NCBI GenBank assembly: GCA_964437615.1
Contig: CAYTHL010000002.1
Coordinates: forward strand, 1 to 64,000
Length of the DNA: 64,000 nucleotides
Origin: RGIG4790 sp964437615
GTDB taxonomy: Bacteria; Bacillota; Clostridia; Christensenellales; UBA1242
Direction of reading: 5' to 3'
Shown here: piece by piece, positions 8,839 through 17,217 of the stretch
How the letters are laid out: every line of letters begins with the position of its first letter
Position numbering within the stretch: the stretch's first letter is position 1
Notes under the pieces: model-generated
The model's database searches: none
The model's input: the letters and a program-made list of their open reading frames with translations, nothing else
What the model was told of the DNA's origin: nothing
Made by a program: the position numbers and the translations under genes

Positions 8839-10149
8839 TTAATCTTCTTTGCAAGTAATTTGGCTTAAAACAAAGTTGGCAAGAGAGTTTGCTTGCTCGC
8901 TGTTGTCACATTCTACCATAATGCGCAAAAGTTCCTCGGTGCCGCTTGGCCTAACAAGTATGCGACCGCTGTCGCCCAAAATGCCGTCTACTACGCTTAT
9001 AGCCTTGGCGAGTTTTTCGCCGCCCATTGCTCTAACTTTGTCGTCTACTGGCACGTTTATCATAACTTGCGGTATAGGCGTAAAGTCCATTAATTCCTCT
9101 AAACTTTTGCCGCTTGACGCCACTATGGAAGACAGCAACAACGCAACCAATATGCCGTCGCCTGTTGGAAGCCTGTCGCTAACAATAATATGCCCCGACT
9201 GCTCACCGCCTAGGTTTGCCCCAAGTGTACGCATTTTGGCTATTACATATTTGTCGCCCACATCGGCACGAACCAGTTCTATGCCAAGTTTTGTAAGCTC
9301 CTTTTCTAGCCCCATATTGCTAAGCGAAGTTCCTACAACATACGGCTTAGACAATTTGCCAGTTTTTACAAAGTGCCTAGTTAGACACAGCAAAATGTTA
9401 TCGCCGTTGTAAATTTTGCCATTGCCAGATGCCACAATTAGGCGGTCGGCGTCACCGTCGAAGGCAAAACCAAAGTCGGCATTTCTGCTAACCACTTTTT
9501 TGGCCAAATTTTGGGGGTGTGTTGCCCCGCAATTACAATTTATCTTGTTGCCATTTGTGCTGGCGCCAGTAAGCAATACATTTGCGCCCAGTTTTTTAAA
9601 GGCACTAGTGGCAAAATATCTGCCCGCGCCATTGCCGCAATCTAGCAAAATGCTAAGCCCTTTTAGGCTAGTGCAGCCCTGCAATAAAAAATCTAGATAG
9701 TCTTGCTTTAAACGTGGAATAAAATTTACTTTACCCGCCGCCCAGTTATCTGCCATAATTGGCTGAACAAGAAGGCGCTCTAAGCTATTTTCTAGTTCGG
9801 TAGAAAGTTTTTGGCCGCTGGCATCAAACACCTTTATGCCGTTATAAATTGGCGGATTGTGGCTTGCGCTAATAACTACGCCGAAGTCGTACTCGCCTTT
9901 GCCAGTAAGGTAGCTGACGCACGGGGTACTTGCCACGCCTATGTATGTTACATCAGCCCCGCCAAGCTGCGCACCAAGGGCAAGCGCTAGGCTAAGCATT
10001 TTGCCGCTTGGTCTGTTATCTTGACCTATCAAGATTTTGCAGCCTTTCTTTTGCCTAGCTATGGCGTTGCCACAACTCATTGCCATTTGATAAGTTAACT
10101 CTTCGGTTACTATTCCTCTAATTCCGTCTGTTCCAAATATTGCGCCCAT
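8839..10149 (-). CDS. glmM: Phosphoglucosamine mutase
   Basis: Converts glucosamine-6-phosphate to glucosamine-1-phosphate. It has 436 residues, near family length. The active-site loop SASHNPP places the phosphorylated serine at Ser96. The metal loop is FDGDADR, the sugar loop GGEQSGH, and the phosphate-binding loop VRPSGTEELLRIM. AAAAGGAG precedes the ATG. It sits between the acetyltransferase-like gene and glmS, so all three encode consecutive steps around UDP-GlcNAc synthesis. Confidence 0.96.
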   Translation of the reverse strand: MGAIFGTDGIRGIVTEELTYQMAMSCGNAIARQKKGCKILIGQDNRPSGKMLSLALALGAQLGGADVTYIGVASTPCVSYLTGKGEYDFGVVISASHNPPIYNGIKVFDASGQKLSTELENSLERLLVQPIMADNWAAGKVNFIPRLKQDYLDFLLQGCTSLKGLSILLDCGNGAGRYFATSAFKKLGANVLLTGASTNGNKINCNCGATHPQNLAKKVVSRNADFGFAFDGDADRLIVASGNGKIYNGDNILLCLTRHFVKTGKLSKPYVVGTSLSNMGLEKELTKLGIELVRADVGDKYVIAKMRTLGANLGGEQSGHIIVSDRLPTGDGILVALLLSSIVASSGKSLEELMDFTPIPQVMINVPVDDKVRAMGGEKLAKAISVVDGILGDSGRILVRPSGTEELLRIMVECDNSEQANSLANFVLSQITCKED

Positions 10150-10186
10150 AAAAATCTCCTTTTGACTGTGATGTTTTTTTGCTGCC

Positions 10187-11026
10187 CTATGGCCTTGGAT
10201 GGTTTGGCTTAACAGTTGGGCGAACTCTGCCTATTATAAAGTCGTTTTCGGCAGATGACTGCGTTACCGTGGTTCCTGCGCAAACATAGGTAGATTTGGC
10301 AAGGGTTAACGGCGCTATTAGGTTGCAATTGCTGCCAATAAAGCAGTTGTCCGCCACATATGTTTTGCTTTTTATTTTGCCGTTGTAGTTGGCAAAAATT
10401 ACGCCACAACCAATGTTGCAGTTTTTGCCAACTGTGGCGTCGCCAACATAGGCAAGGTGGCTGACTTTGCTGTTTTGCCCCACGCTGCTGTTTTTAATCT
10501 CGCAAAAATTGCCAACACGCACATTTTCAGAAAGTAGCGTATTTGGCCGCAAATGAGCATAAGGGCCAATGGTGCAATTTTCGCCAACTACACTCTCCTC
10601 TACCATGCTTAAAATAACCCGCGCGGAAAAGTTTATATTGCTTTGGGTTATATGGTTGCCGTCCAAAATATCTGCATTTGCGCCAATATTGGATTTTGTT
10701 ATATTATTGTTGTTGCCAATTTTTGCGGCATCAGAAAAACTGCTTTGCATTAGGCTATTGCTACTGCCAACAGTGACATTTTTAGCAAGCTTACTATTAG
10801 ATATAATGTTGTTTATGCCAATTTTGCAACCATCAGAAATTGCCGTGTTTGTAATAAAATTTCCGGGCAAAATTGTGGCACTATTGCCTATTGTAACATT
10901 GCTACCTATAAAGTTTGGTGTATATAATGTTACATTTTTGCCAAGCTTGGCGTCTGGAGCAATTGTTACGCCAGCATCACCAACAATAGTAACCTCTGCT
11001 CCATTTACAAAAATTGTATTGTTCAT
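10187..11026 (-). CDS. Stand-alone GlmU-type acetyltransferase domain (left-handed beta-helix)
   Basis: 279 residues made almost wholly of hexapeptide repeats forming a left-handed beta-helix. The C-terminal half matches the acetyltransferase domain of GlmU: GPYAHLRP (R159), VGNFCEIKNS (K178), SHLAYVGDA (H190, equivalent to the catalytic base His363 of E. coli GlmU) and NYNGK (N213). The N-terminal uridylyltransferase domain of GlmU is absent, and about 140 residues of extra hexapeptide repeats stand in its place. The product likely acetylates glucosamine-1-phosphate; a separate enzyme would have to make UDP-GlcNAc. It has a GGGGGAAG ribosome site and leads the glm operon upstream of glmM. 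Nothing suggests a broken gene. Confidence 0.85.
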   Translation of the reverse strand: MNNTIFVNGAEVTIVGDAGVTIAPDAKLGKNVTLYTPNFIGSNVTIGNSATILPGNFITNTAISDGCKIGINNIISNSKLAKNVTVGSSNSLMQSSFSDAAKIGNNNNITKSNIGANADILDGNHITQSNINFSARVILSMVEESVVGENCTIGPYAHLRPNTLLSENVRVGNFCEIKNSSVGQNSKVSHLAYVGDATVGKNCNIGCGVIFANYNGKIKSKTYVADNCFIGSNCNLIAPLTLAKSTYVCAGTTVTQSSAENDFIIGRVRPTVKPNHPRP

Positions 11027-11193
11027 ACTTCCCCCAAAACAAATAAAGTTGTTTGATTAATTATATGCTTATCTGCTTTTCTTTGTGATTTTTGTTTTGG
11101 TCAAAATTTTGTCCAAAGTGGTTATATAGCCCAAAAAATGGGGCAAAAAAGCCGATTTTTTAAAAAATTTTATAAAAAATAGTATAAAATTGT

Positions 11194-11223
11194 TTTACTA
11201 AACGATAATTAATGTGTTAAAAT
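11194..11223 (+). promoter_or_regulatory. Probable HU promoter
   Basis: TTTACT, an 18-bp spacer, then TAAAAT, placing the start about 35 bp before the HU ATG. It is close to the sigma-A consensus but the spacing is one base longer than ideal. It lies in the divergent gap shared with the glm operon. Confidence 0.45.
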
Positions 11224-11266
11224 AACATCAGTAAGCATGATAAATGCTAAATAAATGGAGGTCTTT

Positions 11267-11539
11267 ATGAACAAGAATGAATTTCTAAGAGCGATTGCTG
11301 ACAAAACTGGCGCGTCGCTTAAAGCAACTGGCGAATTTTACAACGCACTTGTAGAAGTTGTTGCTGAGGCTATGAAGGCTGGCGACAAAATTGCGCTTGT
11401 AGGCTTTGGCACATTTGAGGCTAAAAAGAAAGCTGCTAGAACTTGCAAAAACCCTCAAACAGGTAAGGCTGTTAAGGTTGCTGCTTGCAAAGCTCCTGCA
11501 CTTAAATTTGGCAAAAGCTTTAAAGACAGCATCAACTAA
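11267..11539 (+). CDS. hup: HU family DNA-binding protein
   Basis: 90-residue nucleoid protein that bends DNA as a dimer. MNKNEFLRAIADKTG, the GFGTFE segment, RTCKNPQTGK (DNA-intercalating arm with NP) and the C-terminal LKFGKSFKD are typical. An upstream ATG at 11255 overlaps the ribosome site TGGAGGT, so the ATG at 11267 is the start. A strong terminator follows 17 bp after the stop, making it a single-gene unit. Confidence 0.96.
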   Translation: MNKNEFLRAIADKTGASLKATGEFYNALVEVVAEAMKAGDKIALVGFGTFEAKKKAARTCKNPQTGKAVKVAACKAPALKFGKSFKDSIN

Positions 11540-11555
11540 TCATAAAGCTGAACAC

Positions 11556-11586
11556 AAAAAGGGTTCCTTTGCTGGGGCTCTTTTTT
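11556..11586 (+). terminator. Rho-independent terminator of HU gene
   Basis: AAAAAGGGTTCC, loop TTTGCT, GGGGCTCTTTTTT. The 12-bp stem has three G-T wobbles and ends in a T-run. It lies just after the HU stop codon. Confidence 0.85.
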
Positions 11587-11995
11587 GTTGCAAATTTTTA
11601 ATAGAAAAATCGGCTTGGCACCGACTGCTATAAAAGTACTTTTATTGTTGTTACCCTAAAACTTGACACCATAGCACAATAAAAAGTTGTTGACTTTTTA
11701 AACTTTTTTGTGGCATCTTTTTTATTATACTGCCCACGCAATATGATATTGCCAGCATTAATTGCAATTTTATTTTTAAAAGCAGTAGCATATCATAATG
11801 CTGTGTAATTTTTAGTCACTTTGTATTTATAAGGAATTGTTAATCATAAAAAACCAAAATTGTGCCTATATTAGCCCAATTTATTAATTTTTAAGCAAAA
11901 TTTTTGCTTTTTTTTGATAAATGTGCCGCATTTTAGTAGAAATTTTTGCAGAAATGTTGTATTATTTTTGTACAATTCTTTTTTTAGGAGCATTA
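11587..11995. other. Non-coding gap with short palindromes
   Basis: About 400 bp of AT-rich DNA without a credible gene. It holds a perfect odd palindrome GCAATATGATATTGC at 11738-11752 and an imperfect partner GCATATCATAATGC at 11788-11801. It also has AAAAGTACTTTT near 11630. These could be operators for the downstream gene, but nothing proves it. Confidence 0.5.
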
Positions 11996-12727
11996 ATGGA
12001 TTTTAATAGTTGGATTATCTCTACCCCAATTGCAAACAGGGGTCTTTATAATAATGATATCCCAGAAAATAGTATTTTGGCAATTTCTAAAGCAATAAAA
12101 AGCGGATATGGCTTATGTTTAGATTGCCGCGCGCTTGCCGACAACACCATTGTAATTTTTAAAGACGAAAGCTTAGGCAGAATGACCGGCACTGACGGAT
12201 TTATTAGCCATTGCACCTTAGCCGATATTGAGGGGCTAAAACTTGGTAAAACAGACGAACACATACCTACCCTATCCGAAGTTTTAAAACTGGTTGACGG
12301 ACAGGTGCCTATTATTTTAAATATCAAAAATTTAGATAAAGTTAGTTTTGAAAAGTATATTTGGAAAACAATAAAGGACTATAAGGGTGAGTGTGCTGTG
12401 GCTAGCGTTAACCCCTACTCTTTGGAGTGGTTTAAACTTAATGCGCCAAAGGTTAAGCGGGGGCAAATTAGCCGATATTTTAAACGCAGCGATTTTAAAA
12501 ATAACGAACTTTCCTTTTTTGAAAGGTCTAAATTTAAAAGGCTTAAGTATAACAAAAGCGTTAGTGAGCCAAACTTTATAATTTATAACTGCGACAACTT
12601 GCCAAACAGATTTGTAAATAAATATAAAGATTTGCCAATTTTGGCGGACAATGTTAAATCTGCATCACAACTAGAGCGTGCAAAAAAATACTCTTATAAT
12701 ATAGTGTTTGAAGGAATAGAATTATAA
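11996..12727 (+). CDS. Glycerophosphodiester phosphodiesterase-like protein, catalytic residues replaced
   Basis: 243 residues from the ATG at 11996, which has AGGAG in front; an upstream open extension of 25 codons lacks such support. The TIM-barrel pattern of GDPD enzymes is clear: NRGLYNNDIPENS, LADNTIVIFKDESLGRMTG and IPTLSEVLKLV. Yet the residues needed for chemistry are changed: the His of HRG is Asn14, the Glu of E-x-D is Cys41 (Asp43 kept), the His of HD is Lys56, and the Glu of the later IEIK strand is Asn109. I infer a non-catalytic member, perhaps a binding protein. A terminator-like hairpin lies 175 bp downstream. Confidence 0.8.
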   Translation: MDFNSWIISTPIANRGLYNNDIPENSILAISKAIKSGYGLCLDCRALADNTIVIFKDESLGRMTGTDGFISHCTLADIEGLKLGKTDEHIPTLSEVLKLVDGQVPIILNIKNLDKVSFEKYIWKTIKDYKGECAVASVNPYSLEWFKLNAPKVKRGQISRYFKRSDFKNNELSFFERSKFKRLKYNKSVSEPNFIIYNCDNLPNRFVNKYKDLPILADNVKSASQLERAKKYSYNIVFEGIEL

Positions 12728-12902
12728 TTGCTTTGCTAAATTTTACAACATCCCAGTTTCCGCATTTTTTGTTTGAGGGAATATAAATATAATTACTTTG
12801 CTAAATAGATATTTGTTAAAAACACAATAAAGCAAAAAACAATTTTTTATAATTATTATCTAGGCAAAATTAATGTATAATTGCAAACGCTTAACCAAAA
12901 CT

Positions 12903-12931
12903 AAACCTAGGTATAAAACTTAGGTTTTTTT
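12903..12931 (+). terminator. Terminator candidate downstream of GDPD-like gene
   Basis: AACCTAGGT and AACTTAGGTT pair over about nine bases with one G-T, followed by TTTTTTT. It lies about 175 bp after the GDPD-like stop codon. Confidence 0.6.
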
Positions 12932-12948
12932 AATTAAAGTTATTAATA

Positions 12949-12982
12949 AAAAATAAGTAGCGGCACCCCACTACTTATTTTT
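12949..12982 (-). terminator. Terminator of secreted-protein gene (bidirectional)
   Basis: Perfect 12-bp inverted repeat AAAAATAAGTAG / CTACTTATTTTT around a 10-base loop. It lies 19 bp after the stop codon of the minus-strand gene at 13002. The A and T ends let it act in both directions. Confidence 0.8.
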
Positions 12983-13001
12983 GTATTTTTCTACTTTTTT
13001 G

Positions 13002-13637
13002 TTAGTTTGCGTCTACAATTAAACTAATGTTTGTATAAATTTGATTTCCTGCACCACCAACCTCTACTAGTTTGGTTGCCGTTTTGTCTGATACATATGC
13101 AGCTATAACAAAATGCCTTGTCTCCCCAGCTGCAAGTGTAATATTGCTTTGGGCAATTTTGCCAAATTCATCAAATGCTGACCACCTCCAGTAGTTAGGG
13201 TTGCGATTTTCGTCTATTGTAGTTGGATAGATGGTTGTGTCTATATCATAGATAGCAAATTGTGAATAAGTTGTAGCATCGTTATTACTTGTTGTATTAA
13301 TTTTTAAGGTAAAAGTTTTGCTAACTGATGTATCATTGGTTACACTAACCTTTAATAGCTTAATTTGCTCTACATATGCTTCGTCGCTGTAAAAGATTTC
13401 CTCATAGTTGTTTACCTCTAGAGCATCCTCTATGTTACCGTTAAAAGCACAAGAAGGATCAAATACAATATTTTCATATGTTTTATTTGCTGACGATATA
13501 TTAAATTTTACTTCTGCAAGACCAACTGCTGCAACGGGGTCGGCCAAAGCTAGTGCCACACCAACAGATATTGTTAGGCTAGCTACAAATGCTACTATAC
13601 TGGTTACAAACATTGCAATTATTCTTTTTTCTTTCAT
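13002..13637 (-). CDS. Secreted protein with SipW-type signal peptide
   Basis: 211 residues: basic start MKEKR, hydrophobic segment at about 6-32, then an extracellular beta-rich domain with many Asn, Thr and Ser. The signal region (ASLTISVGVALALADP) resembles SipW-processed signals of the TasA/CotN/camelysin group. The segment near residue 35-50 that begins the mature protein, and the late TLAAGETRHFVIAAYV strand, also fit that fold. A GAG-rich site precedes the ATG and a strong terminator follows. It is a single-gene unit 9 kb from the SipW-like peptidase, of which it is probably a second substrate. The function is inferred from the signal and composition only. Confidence 0.6.
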   Translation of the reverse strand: MKEKRIIAMFVTSIVAFVASLTISVGVALALADPVAAVGLAEVKFNISSANKTYENIVFDPSCAFNGNIEDALEVNNYEEIFYSDEAYVEQIKLLKVSVTNDTSVSKTFTLKINTTSNNDATTYSQFAIYDIDTTIYPTTIDENRNPNYWRWSAFDEFGKIAQSNITLAAGETRHFVIAAYVSDKTATKLVEVGGAGNQIYTNISLIVDAN

Positions 13638-13906
13638 ATTTGTAATCTCCTTTATAAACCCACCTTTCTTGGTTTGTACTTAGATTATATAATAAAAAGA
13701 ATAATTTGTCAATACTTAAAACAAAAAATTTTAATTATTTTTTAAATTTTATTTGGCAAATTTAGTAATCAATTAAGCAAAATGTAAACTTTTTAACCAT
13801 AAAAATGCAGTAATTGAACAAATATATACGCATTTTGCAGCAAAAACCATAAAAAATCTGCAATTTTTATAAAACTACTAGCGCAATTTTAGAATAATAG
13901 CGCAAT

Positions 13907-14878
13907 TTAGCTATTTTTATTAATATCAACCTGTTTATCCCAATATAAGTTTTTGTACGTCCTTCTAAGTTTAACAACCTTATTAATTTTAACTGGGCGC
14001 TTGTTTAATATGGTGCCACCATTAACTGTACGCTTTCTGTACATATCTTTCCACAGAAAATAACTATATATATTACTGACCAAAGACAGTACCACATTTA
14101 GCATTTGCACTGGTTCGTTAGCAACACTAGAACCTGCTATTACAATTGTGATAAGCACACTAACCCACAGCGCTAAACTTATTAAGTTGTTTAATATAGA
14201 AAATATATAGGACTCCATATATCTTTGCGCACTGAGTATTTTGGTTAATATTCCTATTGCAAAGGTGATTGACGAAATAATTAGTGAAGTTGTTCCTAGC
14301 CAGCCTAAAAAGAAATATCCAACAACGCCCGAAACAGCAAACACCGCAAAACAAATAAACCAGCCGTTTGTTTTTAAACGCTTAATTTCTATCGACTTCT
14401 GCTCGTATTTGTTCTTTTGTTGAGCCTTTAAGTTCTTTGACCAGTTAATTATAGCCATAATATTTAGTGGAATGTTTATTATGCACATTCTGATTACTTC
14501 GCCCCAAAGCCCAGCCATTGTGCAAATTACTATATATACTAAGCAGTCGACAATTCCAAAATAAATTCCACAAACCCTACCTCTTGCAACAAAGTCTATA
14601 TTTATCATTAAAACAAAGGTTTCTATTACCGATAACCAGCTAGTTGGCCACAAGCATAAAAGCACTAGCGCTAGCGTCCCAAATATTATGTACCACCAAA
14701 ATCTAAATTTATTTTCTCTATTTATTCGCCTTAATACCTCGAGCCTATCTACACCGACACCATAAATTGCCGACAGCCTAACTGCCGAATTGATGCCCAA
14801 ATTACCCCTAACATTGCCACGTATTAAGTTTCTTGAGTAACTTTCGCTTAAACTATTCTCTTGATACTTTTTTGTCAT
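13907..14878 (-). CDS. PnuC-like nicotinamide riboside transporter family protein
   Basis: 323 residues with a basic ~57-residue cytoplasmic start, about seven hydrophobic segments and a basic tail. The segments YFGIVDCLVYIVICTMAG and LNIMAIINWSKN, then LNNLISLALWVSV and NIYSYFLWKDMY, have the spacing and N/W residues of PnuC vitamin transporters. PnuC proteins move nicotinamide riboside or related vitamins down their gradient. The substrate cannot be read from the sequence. GGAG precedes the ATG. It is separated from neighbours on both sides, so it is likely transcribed alone. No riboswitch was recognised upstream. Confidence 0.65.
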   Translation of the reverse strand: MTKKYQENSLSESYSRNLIRGNVRGNLGINSAVRLSAIYGVGVDRLEVLRRINRENKFRFWWYIIFGTLALVLLCLWPTSWLSVIETFVLMINIDFVARGRVCGIYFGIVDCLVYIVICTMAGLWGEVIRMCIINIPLNIMAIINWSKNLKAQQKNKYEQKSIEIKRLKTNGWFICFAVFAVSGVVGYFFLGWLGTTSLIISSITFAIGILTKILSAQRYMESYIFSILNNLISLALWVSVLITIVIAGSSVANEPVQMLNVVLSLVSNIYSYFLWKDMYRKRTVNGGTILNKRPVKINKVVKLRRTYKNLYWDKQVDINKNS

Positions 14879-15009
14879 TTGTATTGCTCCAAAAACAAAT
14901 TTAACATTAATTTATATCTTTTTTGCGGTAAATTCGCAATTACAGCAATTTGTTTAGTATAAATTATGCCAATTCCCGCAAAAATGCCAACTGTAAAGTT
15001 AAAATATTG

Positions 15010-17217
15010 CTATTTTTTGCCATTTTTAGCGCGTTTTACAGATGAGGTGTTGCCATTTTGAGGCAGCAAAACAGACGGCTTATCTACATAATAAATTTCT
15101 AGTTTGTGCAACGCTCTTGTGCATACAACATAAAATAGATTTCTTTCGGCAGGTGTGTACAGTTCTTCGCTTGCGTTGCTTACAAGCACCGCGTCAAATT
15201 CTAGCCCCTTTGCAAGGTATGACGGAATTATCATAATTTTGTCGCTCATGAAAATTTTGTCGCGCTTTGTAAACACTCTTGCTGTAAGTTTTTTCTGCCC
15301 AACAATTGCCGATTTAAATTCGTCAGCTTCTGCCTGCGTTTTAGTTATTATAGCAACAGTATTAAACTTCTTTTTTAGCTCTAATGCCTCGGCAAGCAGC
15401 TTTTGATGCATATCTTTTTTGTCAATTTTTTGCACAAGCACTTCGTCGCCATGCCTATCTATTTGGTTGTATAGCGGGCTGTCGGCAATTATACTTTTTG
15501 CAAAAGTGTTTATTTCTGATGTAGACCTATATGTTTTGCTTAGATAAAAGGTTTCTGCCTTGGCATTATCTCTATTTTGCCTCAATATATTTAATACGCT
15601 ATCGTAGTTGTTGTATGACGAGAATGGCATTATGCACTGATTTATATCGCCAAGAATTGTAATGTTTGCCGTTTTAAACATGCCCGCTAAAATTTTATAT
15701 TGCATTAGTGAGTAATCTTGTGCCTCGTCTATAACAACAAACTTAATTTTATTTTGACTAACCGAACCAAGCAGCCTATCTTTAAAATATAAATATCCGC
15801 AAACATCTTCGTATGGCATACTGCCTTTGGCTAATAGTCCGCTAGTGTAATTAAATATTTCGTCAAGTTCTTTTATGGTAAGTCTATTAGATTTTGGAGT
15901 GCCAGTGGTATTGTAAATTTCTTCTATTAACCCAACAAAATAGTCCCTATTAGAATACAGCCTATTGTAAAGTTCTTTTGGTTTTATACGCTCAATTTGC
16001 AATAATTTACGCAATTTTACATTGTTTCCTTGGCTTTTTTGCGTTTTTATGCTTGCATGCAAAATTATTTTTTCGGTAAGTTTTTTGTACTGCTCGGCAA
16101 GGCTAAGCCCGTCTTTTTCTAACTCTGATGCAAGCTTTGTTAGGTAATCTTGCTTAATTACCACTTTGCCATCTAGCACTATATCTTTTAGCCCCAAAAG
16201 TTCGGGACGCAATTTGTGCAAATAACTTTCTATTAAATTAATATAAATTGCGCCAAACTTTAGTTTTATAGAGTTGTACTGCACATCTTTCTGCCCAGAA
16301 GAATAAACTTTTTCGTAAATATCAGCCAAACTTCCGGCAACTTTATACTCGGTTAGAAATGTCTTTATGTAGTCCATAAAGGTGGTTTGATAGACATTAT
16401 CCTCGCCAATTTGCGGCAAAACGCCCGAAATATAGTTAGAAAAAATATCATTTGGCGACAAAATTAATATGTTACTGTTATTAATTTTATTTTTGTAAGC
16501 ATAAAGCAGATAAGCAATTTTATGCATTGCAACACTAGTTTTGCCGCTGCCCGCAGGCCCATTTACAACCAAGATATCAACATCATTTTTACGAATTACC
16601 TTGTTTTGGTCTTTTTGAATGGTGTTTACAATGTTGCGCATTTTGCTAGATGCATTTTCTTGCAACATTTGCCTAAGAATGTCATCTATTATCTGCATGT
16701 CGGTGTCAAAAATTTCTTTTATTTGGTCACCCTCTATTTTAAATTGTCGTTTAAGAGTAATTTTGCCGCTAATTTTTTGCCCGCTTGGTAAAAAGTAAAA
16801 TGCGTCGCCAACTTCAAAATCATAAAACATACTGCAAATTGGAGCACGCCAATCGTATACATAAATCATTTCGCCATTTTGCAGAGTTGCAATGCCAAGA
16901 TAGATAGCCAAAGTTTCTTCGCCGTCGTAAAAATCAAACCTAGCAAAATAGGCGCTTTTTAGCATACGCTTATAGCTTTTTAGCTTACTCTCGATATTGT
17001 TTTTGCTAAAACTGCGGCGATGAATATCGGCGATTGCATAGGTAAATTCGGTATCACTTAAACGGTTTGTAGGGTCCCAAGCGTACTTCATTTCTTCTTG
17101 TAAATCTTCCTGAATGTCACCTACCTTTTTGTTGCCCTTTTCTATCTCTTTTTCTAGCGTATAAAGCACAGATTTTAAGTATGTTATTTCTTGCTTCAAT
17201 TCTGTCTTATCAATCAT
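15010..17217 (-). CDS. helD: HelD-like superfamily 1 helicase (RNA polymerase recycling factor)
   Basis: 735 residues from the ATG at 17217, chosen because GGGGGA precedes it. HelD uses ATP to remove stalled RNA polymerase from DNA. A coiled-coil N-terminal arm (about 1-45) is followed by the HelD signature region (RRSFSKNNIESKLKSYK and YDWRAPICSMFYDFE), Walker A GPAGSGKT at 220-227 and Walker B VVIDEAQDYS. Later come helicase motifs SKTYRST, KGLEFDAVLVSN and VVCTRALHKLE. It overlaps the end of rarA by 8 bp, so the two are translated from one mRNA. The pair couples a transcription-clearing and a replication-fork factor. Confidence 0.88.
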   Translation of the reverse strand: MIDKTELKQEITYLKSVLYTLEKEIEKGNKKVGDIQEDLQEEMKYAWDPTNRLSDTEFTYAIADIHRRSFSKNNIESKLKSYKRMLKSAYFARFDFYDGEETLAIYLGIATLQNGEMIYVYDWRAPICSMFYDFEVGDAFYFLPSGQKISGKITLKRQFKIEGDQIKEIFDTDMQIIDDILRQMLQENASSKMRNIVNTIQKDQNKVIRKNDVDILVVNGPAGSGKTSVAMHKIAYLLYAYKNKINNSNILILSPNDIFSNYISGVLPQIGEDNVYQTTFMDYIKTFLTEYKVAGSLADIYEKVYSSGQKDVQYNSIKLKFGAIYINLIESYLHKLRPELLGLKDIVLDGKVVIKQDYLTKLASELEKDGLSLAEQYKKLTEKIILHASIKTQKSQGNNVKLRKLLQIERIKPKELYNRLYSNRDYFVGLIEEIYNTTGTPKSNRLTIKELDEIFNYTSGLLAKGSMPYEDVCGYLYFKDRLLGSVSQNKIKFVVIDEAQDYSLMQYKILAGMFKTANITILGDINQCIMPFSSYNNYDSVLNILRQNRDNAKAETFYLSKTYRSTSEINTFAKSIIADSPLYNQIDRHGDEVLVQKIDKKDMHQKLLAEALELKKKFNTVAIITKTQAEADEFKSAIVGQKKLTARVFTKRDKIFMSDKIMIIPSYLAKGLEFDAVLVSNASEELYTPAERNLFYVVCTRALHKLEIYYVDKPSVLLPQNGNTSSVKRAKNGKK

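Noticed and set aside
11027..11254. glmS ribozyme or other riboswitch ahead of the glm operon
   Set aside because: The glmS gene is preceded by glmM at 16 bp, and the operon leader shows no ribozyme core sequence that I can recognise.
14879..15009. Vitamin-related riboswitch upstream of the PnuC-like gene
   Set aside because: The gap is only 131 bp and I find no conserved riboswitch core or terminator/antiterminator pair.
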